Assembly: GCA_945878705.1 (NCBI GenBank) | Contig: CAMCUE010000073.1 | Span: forward strand, 1 to 6,193 | Source of the DNA: Ferrithrix thermotolerans DSM 19514 | GTDB taxonomy: Bacteria; Actinomycetota; Acidimicrobiia; Acidimicrobiales; Ilumatobacteraceae | Direction: 5' to 3' | DNA length: 6,193 bases | Shown: positions 1 to 6,084 of the stretch, in pieces | How the letters are laid out: each line of letters opens with the position of its first letter | Position numbering within the stretch: the stretch's first letter is position 1 | The notes under the pieces: model-generated | Told to the model about the DNA's origin: nothing | Databases searched by the model: none | The model's input: only the letters and a program-made list of their open reading frames with translations | Position numbers and translations under genes: made by a program

Positions 1-801
1 ATCATGAAGAAATTAAATAAGAGTCCGTCGATTACTTTCACCAAGGTTACATTTCCTGAGGGTTACACGGTTACGCAAATTGCCAAACGGATAGAAGACA
101 AAACGACGCGAATAACCGCGAGAAACTTTTTTGATGCAATGAATAATCCGTTACTCGGTTCTGAATACTTTCCAACGAATACTGATTTTCTGGTTGGAGT
201 TCCATTTCGTTTGGAAGGTCTTTTGTTTCCAGATACTTATCAAGTTTCTGGTGACGAGACAGCGACGAGCGTTGTCGATCGAATGTTGCGTTTAATGGAG
301 CGCGTTGGTAATCAAGAAGGTTTGCCTGACTCGCAAAACAAAGTTGGCAAGTCGCCATACGAGGTGTTGATCATCGCGTCAATCATTGAGCGTGAAGCGA
401 AATTAGAAAATGATCGCGGCAAAATTTCACGAGTCATTTATAACCGTCTAGAACGCGGGATGCCACTGCAAATTGATGCCACGCTGTACTACAACTCTGC
501 CGATGGAGCATCGTTTACTGATCTCAAAGCGGTGGACTCGCCGTACAACTCATATCTCTACTCGGGTCTGCCACCAACTCCAATCGCTAGTCCGGGTCGA
601 GCATCAATTAGAGCAGCATTGAATCCATCACCGAACCCAGATCTGAGTGACAAGATTTGTATCGGGATAAAAAGATCGTCTAATTGTGAGTATCTCTACT
701 ATGTATTGAGCGACGCCAACGGTGGACATACTTTCGCCGCGACCGAGCAAGATCATGCCCTCAATGTTGAGGTCTCAAGAGTGGCCGGGTTTTTGCCGTG
801 A
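1..801 (+). CDS. mltG: Endolytic murein transglycosylase MltG (YceG-like), 5'-truncated by window edge
   Basis: MltG is a membrane-anchored lytic transglycosylase that cuts nascent peptidoglycan strands outside the cytoplasmic membrane and is thought to set glycan length. The frame is open from base 1. The ATG at 4 is probably internal, because the TFPEGYTV motif (residues 17-24 counting from that Met) normally follows a membrane helix and about 100 residues that are missing here. Family marks are the LEGLLFPDTY segment (70-79), ASIIERE (125-131) with Glu129 as the likely catalytic acid (equivalent to E. coli Glu218), YNRLERGMPLQIDAT (146-160), and SGLPPTPIASPG (187-198). The C-terminal GGHTFAATEQDH segment (240-251) is also typical. 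Between the Pro-rich motif and the final strand sits an insertion with Cys219 and Cys228. The stop codon overlaps the aroE start by 4 nt. Family identity is firm; only the N-terminus is unseen. Confidence 0.95.
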   Translation: MMKKLNKSPSITFTKVTFPEGYTVTQIAKRIEDKTTRITARNFFDAMNNPLLGSEYFPTNTDFLVGVPFRLEGLLFPDTYQVSGDETATSVVDRMLRLMERVGNQEGLPDSQNKVGKSPYEVLIIASIIEREAKLENDRGKISRVIYNRLERGMPLQIDATLYYNSADGASFTDLKAVDSPYNSYLYSGLPPTPIASPGRASIRAALNPSPNPDLSDKICIGIKRSSNCEYLYYVLSDANGGHTFAATEQDHALNVEVSRVAGFLP

Positions 802-1670
802 TTTCAAGCAATACTCGACTTGCTGCAATCATTGGTTCACCAGTTGCACAAAGTTTGTCACCGGTTATTCATAACGCGGTGTTTGAAGCCAAGAATTTGG
901 ATTGGCTGTACGTTGCATTTCTTGTGAATAGCAGCCGGGTACGCGACGCACTTTCGGCGATGTCGGCACTCGGTATCGGCGGATTCTCGGTAACGATGCC
1001 CCACAAGAATGAGGTTGCAAAAATTGTCGGTGAAATTGGAGAAGTAGACGAAATAGTTAAGATCACAAAATCTGCTAACACCGTTGTGTTGCGTGCTGAT
1101 AATTCGCTGTGGGCGACAAATACTGATGGCGATGGATGCTGCAATGCACTTGAAGAAGCGATGCAGTCAACTGTCAAGGGCGAACGTGTTGTGATTCTAG
1201 GAGCAGGCGGAACTGCGTCGGCTGTTGCATATGTACTTGCGCAGCGCGGGGCGAGTGAAGTTGTGATTATTAATCGATCCGTAGATCGTGCGCAAGATTT
1301 AGCGAAGCAGATTGGTGGCGTAGTTCGCGTAGCGAATTCGACAAACATTGCTAGAGAAATATCAAGCGCAAAAATTATTATCAACACAACACCCGTTGGG
1401 TTTGGCGACATTGGCGAAAATGCGAAAACACCAATCGATATTTCACTAATTCGATCATCACATGTGGTGTTAGACGCGGTGTACAACCCACTGCAGACCG
1501 GGTTAATTGTCGCTGCCACAAATGCAGGCGCCGTAGTTGTGGACGGTCTATCAATGTTGGTTCATCAAGCCGTATTGCAACAACAGCATTGGACAAGCGA
1601 GCGCTATGAAAGCACCGACATTGCATTAATGCGCGATGGAGCACTATCTCATTTGGCGTCAATTCGTTAA
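798..1670 (+). CDS. aroE: Shikimate dehydrogenase (NADP+)
   Basis: AroE reduces 3-dehydroshikimate to shikimate with NADPH in the cytoplasm (step 4 of the shikimate pathway). The 290-residue protein is slightly above the usual 270-280. The N-terminal substrate domain has SLSP (19-22), whose serines bind shikimate, SVTMPHK (64-70) with catalytic Lys70, SANT (92-95) and NTDGDG (108-113) with catalytic Asp110. The Rossmann domain shows GAGGTASA (135-142) and the NADP-phosphate-type NRS (159-161). It continues with INTTPVG (195-201), DAVYNPLQT (226-234) and DGLSMLVHQA (249-258), where Gln257 is the usual substrate contact. The start is a GTG inside a GTGA overlap with the mltG stop. No Shine-Dalgarno sequence lies at a useful distance (the nearest, GAGGT at 769-773, is 24 nt away), so translation probably depends on coupling to mltG. 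All key residues are present, so I expect an active enzyme rather than a YdiB or AroE-like paralogue. Confidence 0.96.
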   Translation: MISSNTRLAAIIGSPVAQSLSPVIHNAVFEAKNLDWLYVAFLVNSSRVRDALSAMSALGIGGFSVTMPHKNEVAKIVGEIGEVDEIVKITKSANTVVLRADNSLWATNTDGDGCCNALEEAMQSTVKGERVVILGAGGTASAVAYVLAQRGASEVVIINRSVDRAQDLAKQIGGVVRVANSTNIAREISSAKIIINTTPVGFGDIGENAKTPIDISLIRSSHVVLDAVYNPLQTGLIVAATNAGAVVVDGLSMLVHQAVLQQQHWTSERYESTDIALMRDGALSHLASIR

Positions 1671-1672
1671 TG

Positions 1673-1699
1673 ACCTCTATCTAGCGCAACGCTAGAGGT
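1673..1699 (+). promoter_or_regulatory. Hairpin in the aroE-aroC spacer that could bury the aroC SD-like sequence
   Basis: Two mutually exclusive folds are visible in the 41-nt spacer. ACCTCTA (1673-1679) can pair with TAGAGGT (1693-1699). Alternatively CTAGCG (1681-1686) pairs with CGCTAG (1690-1695) around a CAA loop, extended by ACCT (1673-1676) with AGGT (1696-1699) across a 4-nt bulge, giving ten pairs. The 3' arm holds GAGGT, the only SD-like sequence ahead of the aroC ATG at 1712. There is no U-run after the stem, so a Rho-independent terminator is unlikely. A role in damping aroC translation, or as an RNA processing or stability element, is inference. Confidence 0.45.
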
Positions 1700-1711
1700 A
1701 GCCTGATATTT

Positions 1712-2875
1712 ATGCTTCGTTACCTAACTGCAGGCGAAAGTCATGGCCAAGCGCTGGTCGTGATCGTTGAAGGACTTCCAGCGGGAATGCTGGTCACCGC
1801 CAAAGACATCAGCGATGAATTGGCGCGTAGGCGTCTCGGGTTTGGACGCGGTCCCCGACAAAAATTTGAAGAAGATGAGATCGTTTTGATCAGCGGAATT
1901 CGACACGGTCGAACATTGGGCTCGCCAGTTGCAATTGAAATCAAAAACAGTGAGTGGTCACGCAGCGATGTGTGGCATGAAGAGATGTCGCCAGCACCAG
2001 GTAAGACTAAAAAACCATTAACACAGCCTCGACCAGGTCATGCTGACTTGACTGGTATGCAAAAATATGGTTTTGATGATGCCCGAGATGTGCTTGAGCG
2101 AGCGAGTGCGCGTGAAACAGCCGCAAGAGTGGCAGCAGGTGCACTTGCAAAAGTTTTTCTCGCCCAAATAAATGTCAGCGTTATTTCGCATGTTTTGCAA
2201 CTTGGCACAGCACGCAACGAAAACCCTGTGCGTCCGCAACCAAAAGATTTAGCAAAAATTGATGAGTCATCGGTTCGTTGTTTTGATGCAAAATCTGAAT
2301 CCGAAATGATCGCCGAAATAGAAGCGGCCGCCAAAGACGGCGACAGTCTGGGCGGCATTGTCGAAGTATTGGCATTCGGTTTACCTGTAGGCCTTGGCAG
2401 CTATGTTCACTGGGATCGCAAAATTGACGGACTGTTGGCACAAGCAGTAATGAGCATTCAAGCGGTCAAGGGTGTCGAAATCGGAAATGGTTTTGATGTG
2501 GCTTCACGTCGCGGAAGTCAAGCGCACGATGCAATTACGTGGGATGAAACTGAGAACTCGTACAAACGCGAAACAACTCTGGCTGGTGGCACCGAAGGTG
2601 GAATGTCAACTGGAGAGATGTTGGTCGTCAGGGCGGCAATGAAGCCGCTCTCAACTTTGAATCGTCCAACTTTGAAAACAGTTGACATGGTAACCAAGCA
2701 AGAGACCGTGAGTTTCAAAGAGCGAACAGATGTAACTGCTGTGCCTGCAATGGGGGTCGTCGCCGAAACAATGGTCGCTCTTGTATTGGCACAAGAAGCA
2801 CAGCGAAAATTCGGTGGTGACAGTGTTGCTGAGTTCACCGCCAATGTAAAAAACTTCGCCCAGAGACTTCGCTGA
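1712..2875 (+). CDS. aroC: Chorismate synthase
   Basis: AroC converts 5-enolpyruvylshikimate-3-phosphate to chorismate by anti-1,4-elimination of phosphate, using reduced FMN as a catalytic but not net-consumed cofactor; it is a cytoplasmic tetramer. The 387 residues fit the family. Seen in order: GESHG (8-12) with His11, one of the two conserved catalytic histidines; the Arg-rich [10 protein letters not shown] (38-47); RPGHAD (107-112) with the second histidine, His110; the family signature [16 protein letters not shown] (129-144); the flavin/phosphate loop [11 protein letters not shown] (292-302); and RTDVTAVPA (338-346) with conserved Asp340. The start is the ATG 41 nt after the aroE stop. 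The GAGGT ahead of it (1695-1699) ends 12 nt before the ATG, which is rather far, and lies in a hairpin. This is the largest spacer in the string, so aroC is the gene most likely to be set separately. No truncation or missing motif. Confidence 0.97.
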   Translation: MLRYLTAGESHGQALVVIVEGLPAGMLVTAKDISDELARRRLGFGRGPRQKFEEDEIVLISGIRHGRTLGSPVAIEIKNSEWSRSDVWHEEMSPAPGKTKKPLTQPRPGHADLTGMQKYGFDDARDVLERASARETAARVAAGALAKVFLAQINVSVISHVLQLGTARNENPVRPQPKDLAKIDESSVRCFDAKSESEMIAEIEAAAKDGDSLGGIVEVLAFGLPVGLGSYVHWDRKIDGLLAQAVMSIQAVKGVEIGNGFDVASRRGSQAHDAITWDETENSYKRETTLAGGTEGGMSTGEMLVVRAAMKPLSTLNRPTLKTVDMVTKQETVSFKERTDVTAVPAMGVVAETMVALVLAQEAQRKFGGDSVAEFTANVKNFAQRLR

Positions 2876-2889
2876 ACTTCACGATCACC

Positions 2890-3468
2890 ATGACGGCTAT
2901 CAATAGTCATGATTCAGGCGCAAAAAATCATTCGCCGAAAATGGTTGTACTAATTGGTCTGATGGGTTCAGGTAAAACAACTGTTGGGCGAGCGCTTGCT
3001 ACAAAACTCAATTTAGATTTTGCAGATAGTGACGAGGCGATCGAGAAATCAGCAAAAACTTCAGTCCGCGAAATCTTTACCGAACAAGGTGAACCTGTTT
3101 TTCGGCAACTTGAATCTCAGGCGTTGGCAGATTTATGTGCCGGTGAGTCGGCGATGGTTTTGGCGGTTGCCGGTGGGGCGATCGTTGCTGCTTCTAACCG
3201 TGAACTTTTACAAAAATATGCGGAGTGCATTATTTGGTTAGATGCACCGACTCCGACACTTGTTTCGCGCACAGGGCGTGGCCAACATCGCCCACTTTTG
3301 GATGGTGACCCGATCGGCTCACTTAACAAAATGCGTCAAGATCGCGAGCACCTGTATCAACAACTTGCGACTCATCATCTTGTTACGCAGTCGCTATCGG
3401 TCAGCCAAGTAGTCGATCAAATTATTAGTGTTTGCAATCTCTCGGTTTCAACCGGAGTGCCGAAATGA
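2890..3468 (+). CDS. aroK: Shikimate kinase
   Basis: AroK transfers the ATP gamma-phosphate to the 3-hydroxyl of shikimate (step 5); it is a cytoplasmic P-loop kinase of the NMP-kinase fold. Walker A is GLMGSGKTT (23-31) with Lys29. Shikimate-binding residues are Asp48 in DSDEAIE (46-52), Arg72 in FRQLE (71-75) and Arg152 in the DREHLYQQLA segment (151-160). The lid arginine is Arg134 in QHRPLL. The usual triple-glycine segment reads VAGGA (93-97), with Ala94 where Gly is normal. The start is uncertain: ATG 2890 gives 192 residues with a 17-residue polar leader, while ATG 2941 (Met18) gives 175 residues beginning directly at the first beta strand, closer to family length. Neither has an SD. 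I kept 2890 because it leaves only 14 nt after aroC. The stop overlaps the aroB start (ATGA). Confidence 0.95.
   Translation: MTAINSHDSGAKNHSPKMVVLIGLMGSGKTTVGRALATKLNLDFADSDEAIEKSAKTSVREIFTEQGEPVFRQLESQALADLCAGESAMVLAVAGGAIVAASNRELLQKYAECIIWLDAPTPTLVSRTGRGQHRPLLDGDPIGSLNKMRQDREHLYQQLATHHLVTQSLSVSQVVDQIISVCNLSVSTGVPK
3454..3457 (+). promoter_or_regulatory. Ribosome binding site that fixes the aroB start
   Basis: GGAG lies 7 nt ahead of ATG 3465, ideal spacing. It supports that ATG over the in-frame TTG at 3432, which would add 11 residues inside the end of aroK and has no such site. The SD sits within the last codons of aroK. Confidence 0.75.
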
Positions 3469-4481
3469 CAAACCATAAAATCATTGTCTCGCTTGCAGAT
3501 CGCTCGTACCCAGTGATTGTCGGCAGTGGAGTCAGCGATCAGTTACAAGGCTTGCTTCCAAAGACGGCAAAACGCGTGGCGATTGTTACTCAAGAAAATA
3601 TTCCGCTGCAGGTTGATCTTGGGATTGAAAACACCACAATAACAATCGGCAACGGCGAACAACATAAGAATCTGCAAACGATCCAGTTGATTTCGGAGAA
3701 GTTTGCGAAGTTTGGCTTGACGCGTTCAGATGTCGTAATTGGCGTCGGTGGTGGAATGGTTACCGATGTTGCTGGTTTCGCCGCAGCATCTTGGCATCGT
3801 GGTACTGCTGTGATTCATTTGCCGACGACCCTCGTCGGCATGGTTGATGCTGCGATTGGTGGCAAGACTGGTGTCAATTTAGAACAGGGCAAAAACTTGG
3901 TGGGTGCATTTTGGCAACCGGCGGCTGTGATCTGTGATATCGACTCACTTAAAACTCTTCCTGAACGAGAGACTCGATGCGGACTCGGTGAAGTTGCAAA
4001 ATATCATTTCTTGACGGGCGATGATTTGTTGGCGCTTGAAATGACACAGCGAATTGCTCGTTGTGTTCAAATTAAAGCCGAAATTGTCTCGGCTGACGAG
4101 CGAGAACAGGGTGGTCGAGCAGTACTCAATTACGGTCATACTCTTGCTCACGCCCTAGAACGGTCGAGTTCGTTTGCGCTGGCGCATGGCGAAGCAGTAG
4201 CAATTGGAATGATTTTTGCCGCACATTTGGCTCACAGTATGAAGCGAATTGATGATCACCGTTTGGCGTATCACTACAAGGTGATTAGAGATATTTATCG
4301 GCTCGGAGTCGAAGTTCCAAAGACGATTAAACGAACCGACCTAATTGGTTTTATGCGATTAGATAAGAAGGCGATCAACGGTCTGACCTTTGTTTTAGAC
4401 GGAAATAACAGCATTGAAGTCGTAAGTGGTGTGGATGAAAAATATATAGATCAAGCGTTCGATGCAATGCAAGTACTCTGA
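3465..4481 (+). CDS. aroB: 3-dehydroquinate synthase
   Basis: AroB cyclises DAHP to 3-dehydroquinate using NAD+ and a divalent metal, normally Zn2+ (step 2), in the cytoplasm. From ATG 3465 the protein has 338 residues, about 20 fewer than many bacterial AroB. NAD-binding parts are GEQHK (64-68), GVGGGMVTDVAGFAAASW (93-110) and LPTTLVGMVDAAIGGKTGVN (119-138), with conserved Lys134 and Lys143. Metal ligands are Glu176 in GLGEVAKY (173-180), His225 in LNYGHTLAHALE (221-232) and His241 in AHGEAVAIGM (240-249). RLDKKAINGLTFVLDG (298-313) carries the C-terminal phosphate-binding lysines. Compared with my recollection of the M. tuberculosis protein, the shortening falls in the N-terminal Rossmann helix (around 44-56) and in the stretch after the Glu ligand (around 182-205). 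The start overlaps the aroK stop by 4 nt. I judge it a true AroB rather than the 2-epi-5-epi-valiolone synthase branch, because it sits among aro genes. Confidence 0.96.
   Translation: MTNHKIIVSLADRSYPVIVGSGVSDQLQGLLPKTAKRVAIVTQENIPLQVDLGIENTTITIGNGEQHKNLQTIQLISEKFAKFGLTRSDVVIGVGGGMVTDVAGFAAASWHRGTAVIHLPTTLVGMVDAAIGGKTGVNLEQGKNLVGAFWQPAAVICDIDSLKTLPERETRCGLGEVAKYHFLTGDDLLALEMTQRIARCVQIKAEIVSADEREQGGRAVLNYGHTLAHALERSSSFALAHGEAVAIGMIFAAHLAHSMKRIDDHRLAYHYKVIRDIYRLGVEVPKTIKRTDLIGFMRLDKKAINGLTFVLDGNNSIEVVSGVDEKYIDQAFDAMQVL
3820..3840 (+). repeat. Perfect inverted repeat (9-bp stem, 3-nt loop) inside aroB
   Basis: TGCCGACGA (3820-3828) and TCGTCGGCA (3832-3840) are exact reverse complements around a CCC loop. 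The sequence codes for the conserved LPTTLVG stretch of AroB, so the protein constrains it. However, six codons in a row end in G or C (CCG ACG ACC CTC GTC GGC), which is unusual for this gene and is what completes the stem. A U-run is absent. It may be chance or an mRNA structure. Confidence 0.5.
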
Positions 4482-4486
4482 TTGTT

Positions 4487-4945
4487 ATGGCAAAATCTGC
4501 GCTCCCAATTATTTTGATCCTCAATGGACCAAATTTGAACTTGCTCGGGCAACGGCAGCCAGAGATATATGGCACCGCAACTCTTAGCGAGCACATCAAC
4601 GCCGCAAAAGAAAAAGCAGCGAAACTCGGTTTCGAAATTGAAACTCTGGTTGCACAAAGTGCTGGCGAGATCGTTTCGGCGATCCATGGTGCACGGTCGC
4701 GATGTGCCGCAATAATTATTAATCCAGGGGCGCTGACTCATTTCGCATGGAGTCTGAACGATGCTCTAGCAACATTTGATGGCCCAAAAATCGAGGTGCA
4801 TCTTTCAAATCCTGCGACTCGTGATCCGTGGCGCCACGAGAGTGTGGTTGCGCCCGTTGTCTCTGGGACGATTGCTGGGTTTGGCGCCAACGGATATAAA
4901 TTTGCAATTGACGCAGTGGCGACTTTGCTCGCCGATAAGAAATAA
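4487..4945 (+). CDS. aroQ: 3-dehydroquinate dehydratase, type II
   Basis: Type II dehydroquinase catalyses the reversible anti-elimination of water from 3-dehydroquinate to 3-dehydroshikimate (step 3); the family forms cytoplasmic dodecamers. The 152 residues match family length, and numbering nearly coincides with the Streptomyces enzyme. The signature LNGPNLNLLGQRQPEIYG (12-29) carries Asn16, the lid Arg23 and the catalytic base Tyr28. NPGALTH (79-85) has Asn79 and catalytic His85, Asp92 is the residue that reaches the neighbouring subunit, and IEVHLSN (102-108) has His105 and Ser107. The segment RDPWRHES (112-119) has Arg112 and Arg116. The region 54-60, often close to a Q-S/T-N-x-E-G pattern in relatives, reads LVAQSAG here. 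The ATG is 5 nt after the aroB stop with no SD, suggesting coupled translation. The next gene follows after 5 nt. Confidence 0.95.
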   Translation: MAKSALPIILILNGPNLNLLGQRQPEIYGTATLSEHINAAKEKAAKLGFEIETLVAQSAGEIVSAIHGARSRCAAIIINPGALTHFAWSLNDALATFDGPKIEVHLSNPATRDPWRHESVVAPVVSGTIAGFGANGYKFAIDAVATLLADKK

Positions 4946-4974
4946 TCTCGATGGACTCGATCAAACTGGCGCCA
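4829..4974. repeat. Cluster of three TGGCGCCA palindromes across the aroQ/peptidase junction
   Basis: The perfect 8-bp palindrome TGGCGCCA occurs at 4829-4836 (extended to the 12-bp palindrome CGTGGCGCCACG, 4827-4838), at 4882-4889 (within TTGGCGCCAA, 4881-4890) and at 4967-4974. I found no other copy in the window; the GGCGCC core recurs only near 1527. The copies lie in two genes and three different reading phases, encoding WRH, GAN and LAP, so protein repetition does not explain them. Centre spacings are 53 and 85 bp. A binding-site cluster is possible but unproven. Confidence 0.5.
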
Positions 4975-6084
4975 CTGAGTGTCGCGGATCGTGATGTACT
5001 TGTCCGGCAACGACTTGAGCACACGACGAATAAAAGTGTTTCAGCATTATTGGTCACAGATTTAAACAACATCCGTTGGCTGACAGGTTTCACTGGTTCT
5101 GCCGGAACACTAATCGTGCGACCAGATGACATGGTGTTGATCGTTGACGGAAGATACGGAGATCAGTCACGTGAACAGACCCAGAATTCGCATGCGCAGT
5201 GCAGTGTTATCGAAGGACGCAGTGCTAGTGAATTGCGTGATGCACTTGCCAATGTAACAAAGCAATTTGCATCGGTCGGTTTTGATCCAACTGAGATGAC
5301 GGTAGCGGCTCATGCGACGATTAAGTCTCAGATTAGATCAGAACTCGTAGCCGTGTCATCTGTAGTTGCGCATTTGCGTCGACGCAAGACTGAACCAGAA
5401 ATTCAGCGAATGGAGTTGGCGGCTCTCGCCACAGATAGTGCGCTAACTGAAGTCGCGCCGATGCTCGTGCTTGGTTTGACCGAGCGAGATATTCGCGATG
5501 AACTTGATTATCGAATGCGACACCACGGTGCAGAATTCACGAGCTATGACACAATCGTGGCAAGCGGTCCAAATGCTGCACGACCACATCATCGGCCTGT
5601 TGGTCGCAAAATTGTTGAAGGTGACAGTGTGGTGATTGATGTCGGAGGTTTGGTTGACGGCTACCACTCAGATATGACCAGAACATATTTGATCGGTGAG
5701 GTTGACCCAGTGCTAAGTGAAATGCACGAAGTAGTCAGAGCATCACAGATGCTCGGTTTAAGTTTTGTCCGCGCCGGCGTTTTAGCCCAAGATCTAGATC
5801 AAAAATGTCGCGATTTCATTGTCGCTGCTGGTTTCGGCGGCGAATTCAGTCACAGCACTGGACATGGCGTCGGGTTACAGATTCACGAGCTGCCGTGGGT
5901 GCGCAATGGATTTGCTGAGCCACTAGAAGTCGGCGAGGTGGTAACCGTTGAGCCTGGCGTCTATCGTGAAGGGCTCGGTGGTGTGCGAATTGAAGACCTG
6001 GTGGTCGTCACGCAAAGCGGCTGTCGAATACTTACCCATAGTAAAAAGGATCTTCAGTGCCTGCAATTACAACTAACGACCTAA
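4951..6084 (+). CDS. pepQ: M24B metallopeptidase, Xaa-Pro aminopeptidase/dipeptidase type
   Basis: This is a creatinase/prolidase-fold peptidase that probably removes residues ahead of proline from peptides in the cytoplasm, using two divalent metals. The N-terminal creatinase-like domain spans roughly 15-140 and includes [18 protein letters not shown] (39-56). The pita-bread catalytic domain follows from about 145. Metal ligands are all present: Asp230 (VIDVGG), Asp241 (HSDMTRT), His305 (GHGVGL), Glu334 (VEPGVY) and Glu348 (RIEDL). His213 in PHHRP and His312 in IHE are the conserved active-site histidines. At 377 residues it lacks the longer N-terminus of E. coli PepP and resembles the pepQ found beside aroQ and efp in M. 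tuberculosis. PepP versus PepQ specificity cannot be decided from sequence, so the symbol follows synteny. There is no signal peptide. The ATG follows aroQ by 5 nt without an SD, and the last 28 nt overlap efp. Confidence 0.93.
   Translation: MDSIKLAPLSVADRDVLVRQRLEHTTNKSVSALLVTDLNNIRWLTGFTGSAGTLIVRPDDMVLIVDGRYGDQSREQTQNSHAQCSVIEGRSASELRDALANVTKQFASVGFDPTEMTVAAHATIKSQIRSELVAVSSVVAHLRRRKTEPEIQRMELAALATDSALTEVAPMLVLGLTERDIRDELDYRMRHHGAEFTSYDTIVASGPNAARPHHRPVGRKIVEGDSVVIDVGGLVDGYHSDMTRTYLIGEVDPVLSEMHEVVRASQMLGLSFVRAGVLAQDLDQKCRDFIVAAGFGGEFSHSTGHGVGLQIHELPWVRNGFAEPLEVGEVVTVEPGVYREGLGGVRIEDLVVVTQSGCRILTHSKKDLQCLQLQLTT
6046..6050 (+). promoter_or_regulatory. Ribosome binding site for efp, inside the peptidase gene
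   Basis: AAGGA lies 6 nt ahead of the GTG at 6057, near-ideal spacing. It decides the non-ATG start of efp and lies within the coding end of the upstream peptidase gene. Confidence 0.75.

Noticed and set aside
4..6. ATG at base 4 as the true mltG start
   Set aside because: The protein would lack the membrane anchor and the N-terminal domain region, the frame is open to base 1, and there is no room to see an RBS; more likely an internal Met.
869..1519. 216-codon minus-strand open frame opposite aroE
   Set aside because: It lies wholly opposite a well-conserved enzyme, its translation is low-complexity and Thr/Ser/Ala-rich with no recognisable domain, and it reads as an antisense shadow.
1524..1535. 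GGCGCC near 1527 as a fourth member of the palindrome cluster
   Set aside because: It shares only the 6-bp core (AGGCGCCG), lacks the flanking T/A symmetry, and is over 3 kb away.
1673..1711. Rho-independent terminator after aroE
   Set aside because: The stem is followed by AGCCTGATATTT with no U-run, and the next gene of the same pathway starts 12 nt later.
2327..2356. GCCGCC/GGCGGC inverted repeat in aroC
   Set aside because: Only 6 bp with an 18-nt loop in Ala/Gly-coding sequence; expected by chance.
2518..2910. 130-codon minus-strand open frame across the aroC/aroK junction
   Set aside because: Shadow of aroC; no family resemblance and no independent signal.
3432..3464. TTG start giving AroB 11 extra residues
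   Set aside because: ATG 3465 has GGAG at 7 nt and forms the ATGA overlap typical of the string; the extra residues resemble nothing in AroB.
4719..5132. 137-codon minus-strand open frame across aroQ and the peptidase gene
   Set aside because: It crosses the junction of two solid genes, its product is Arg/Ser/Gln-rich with no motif, and no plausible ribosome site or neighbour supports it.
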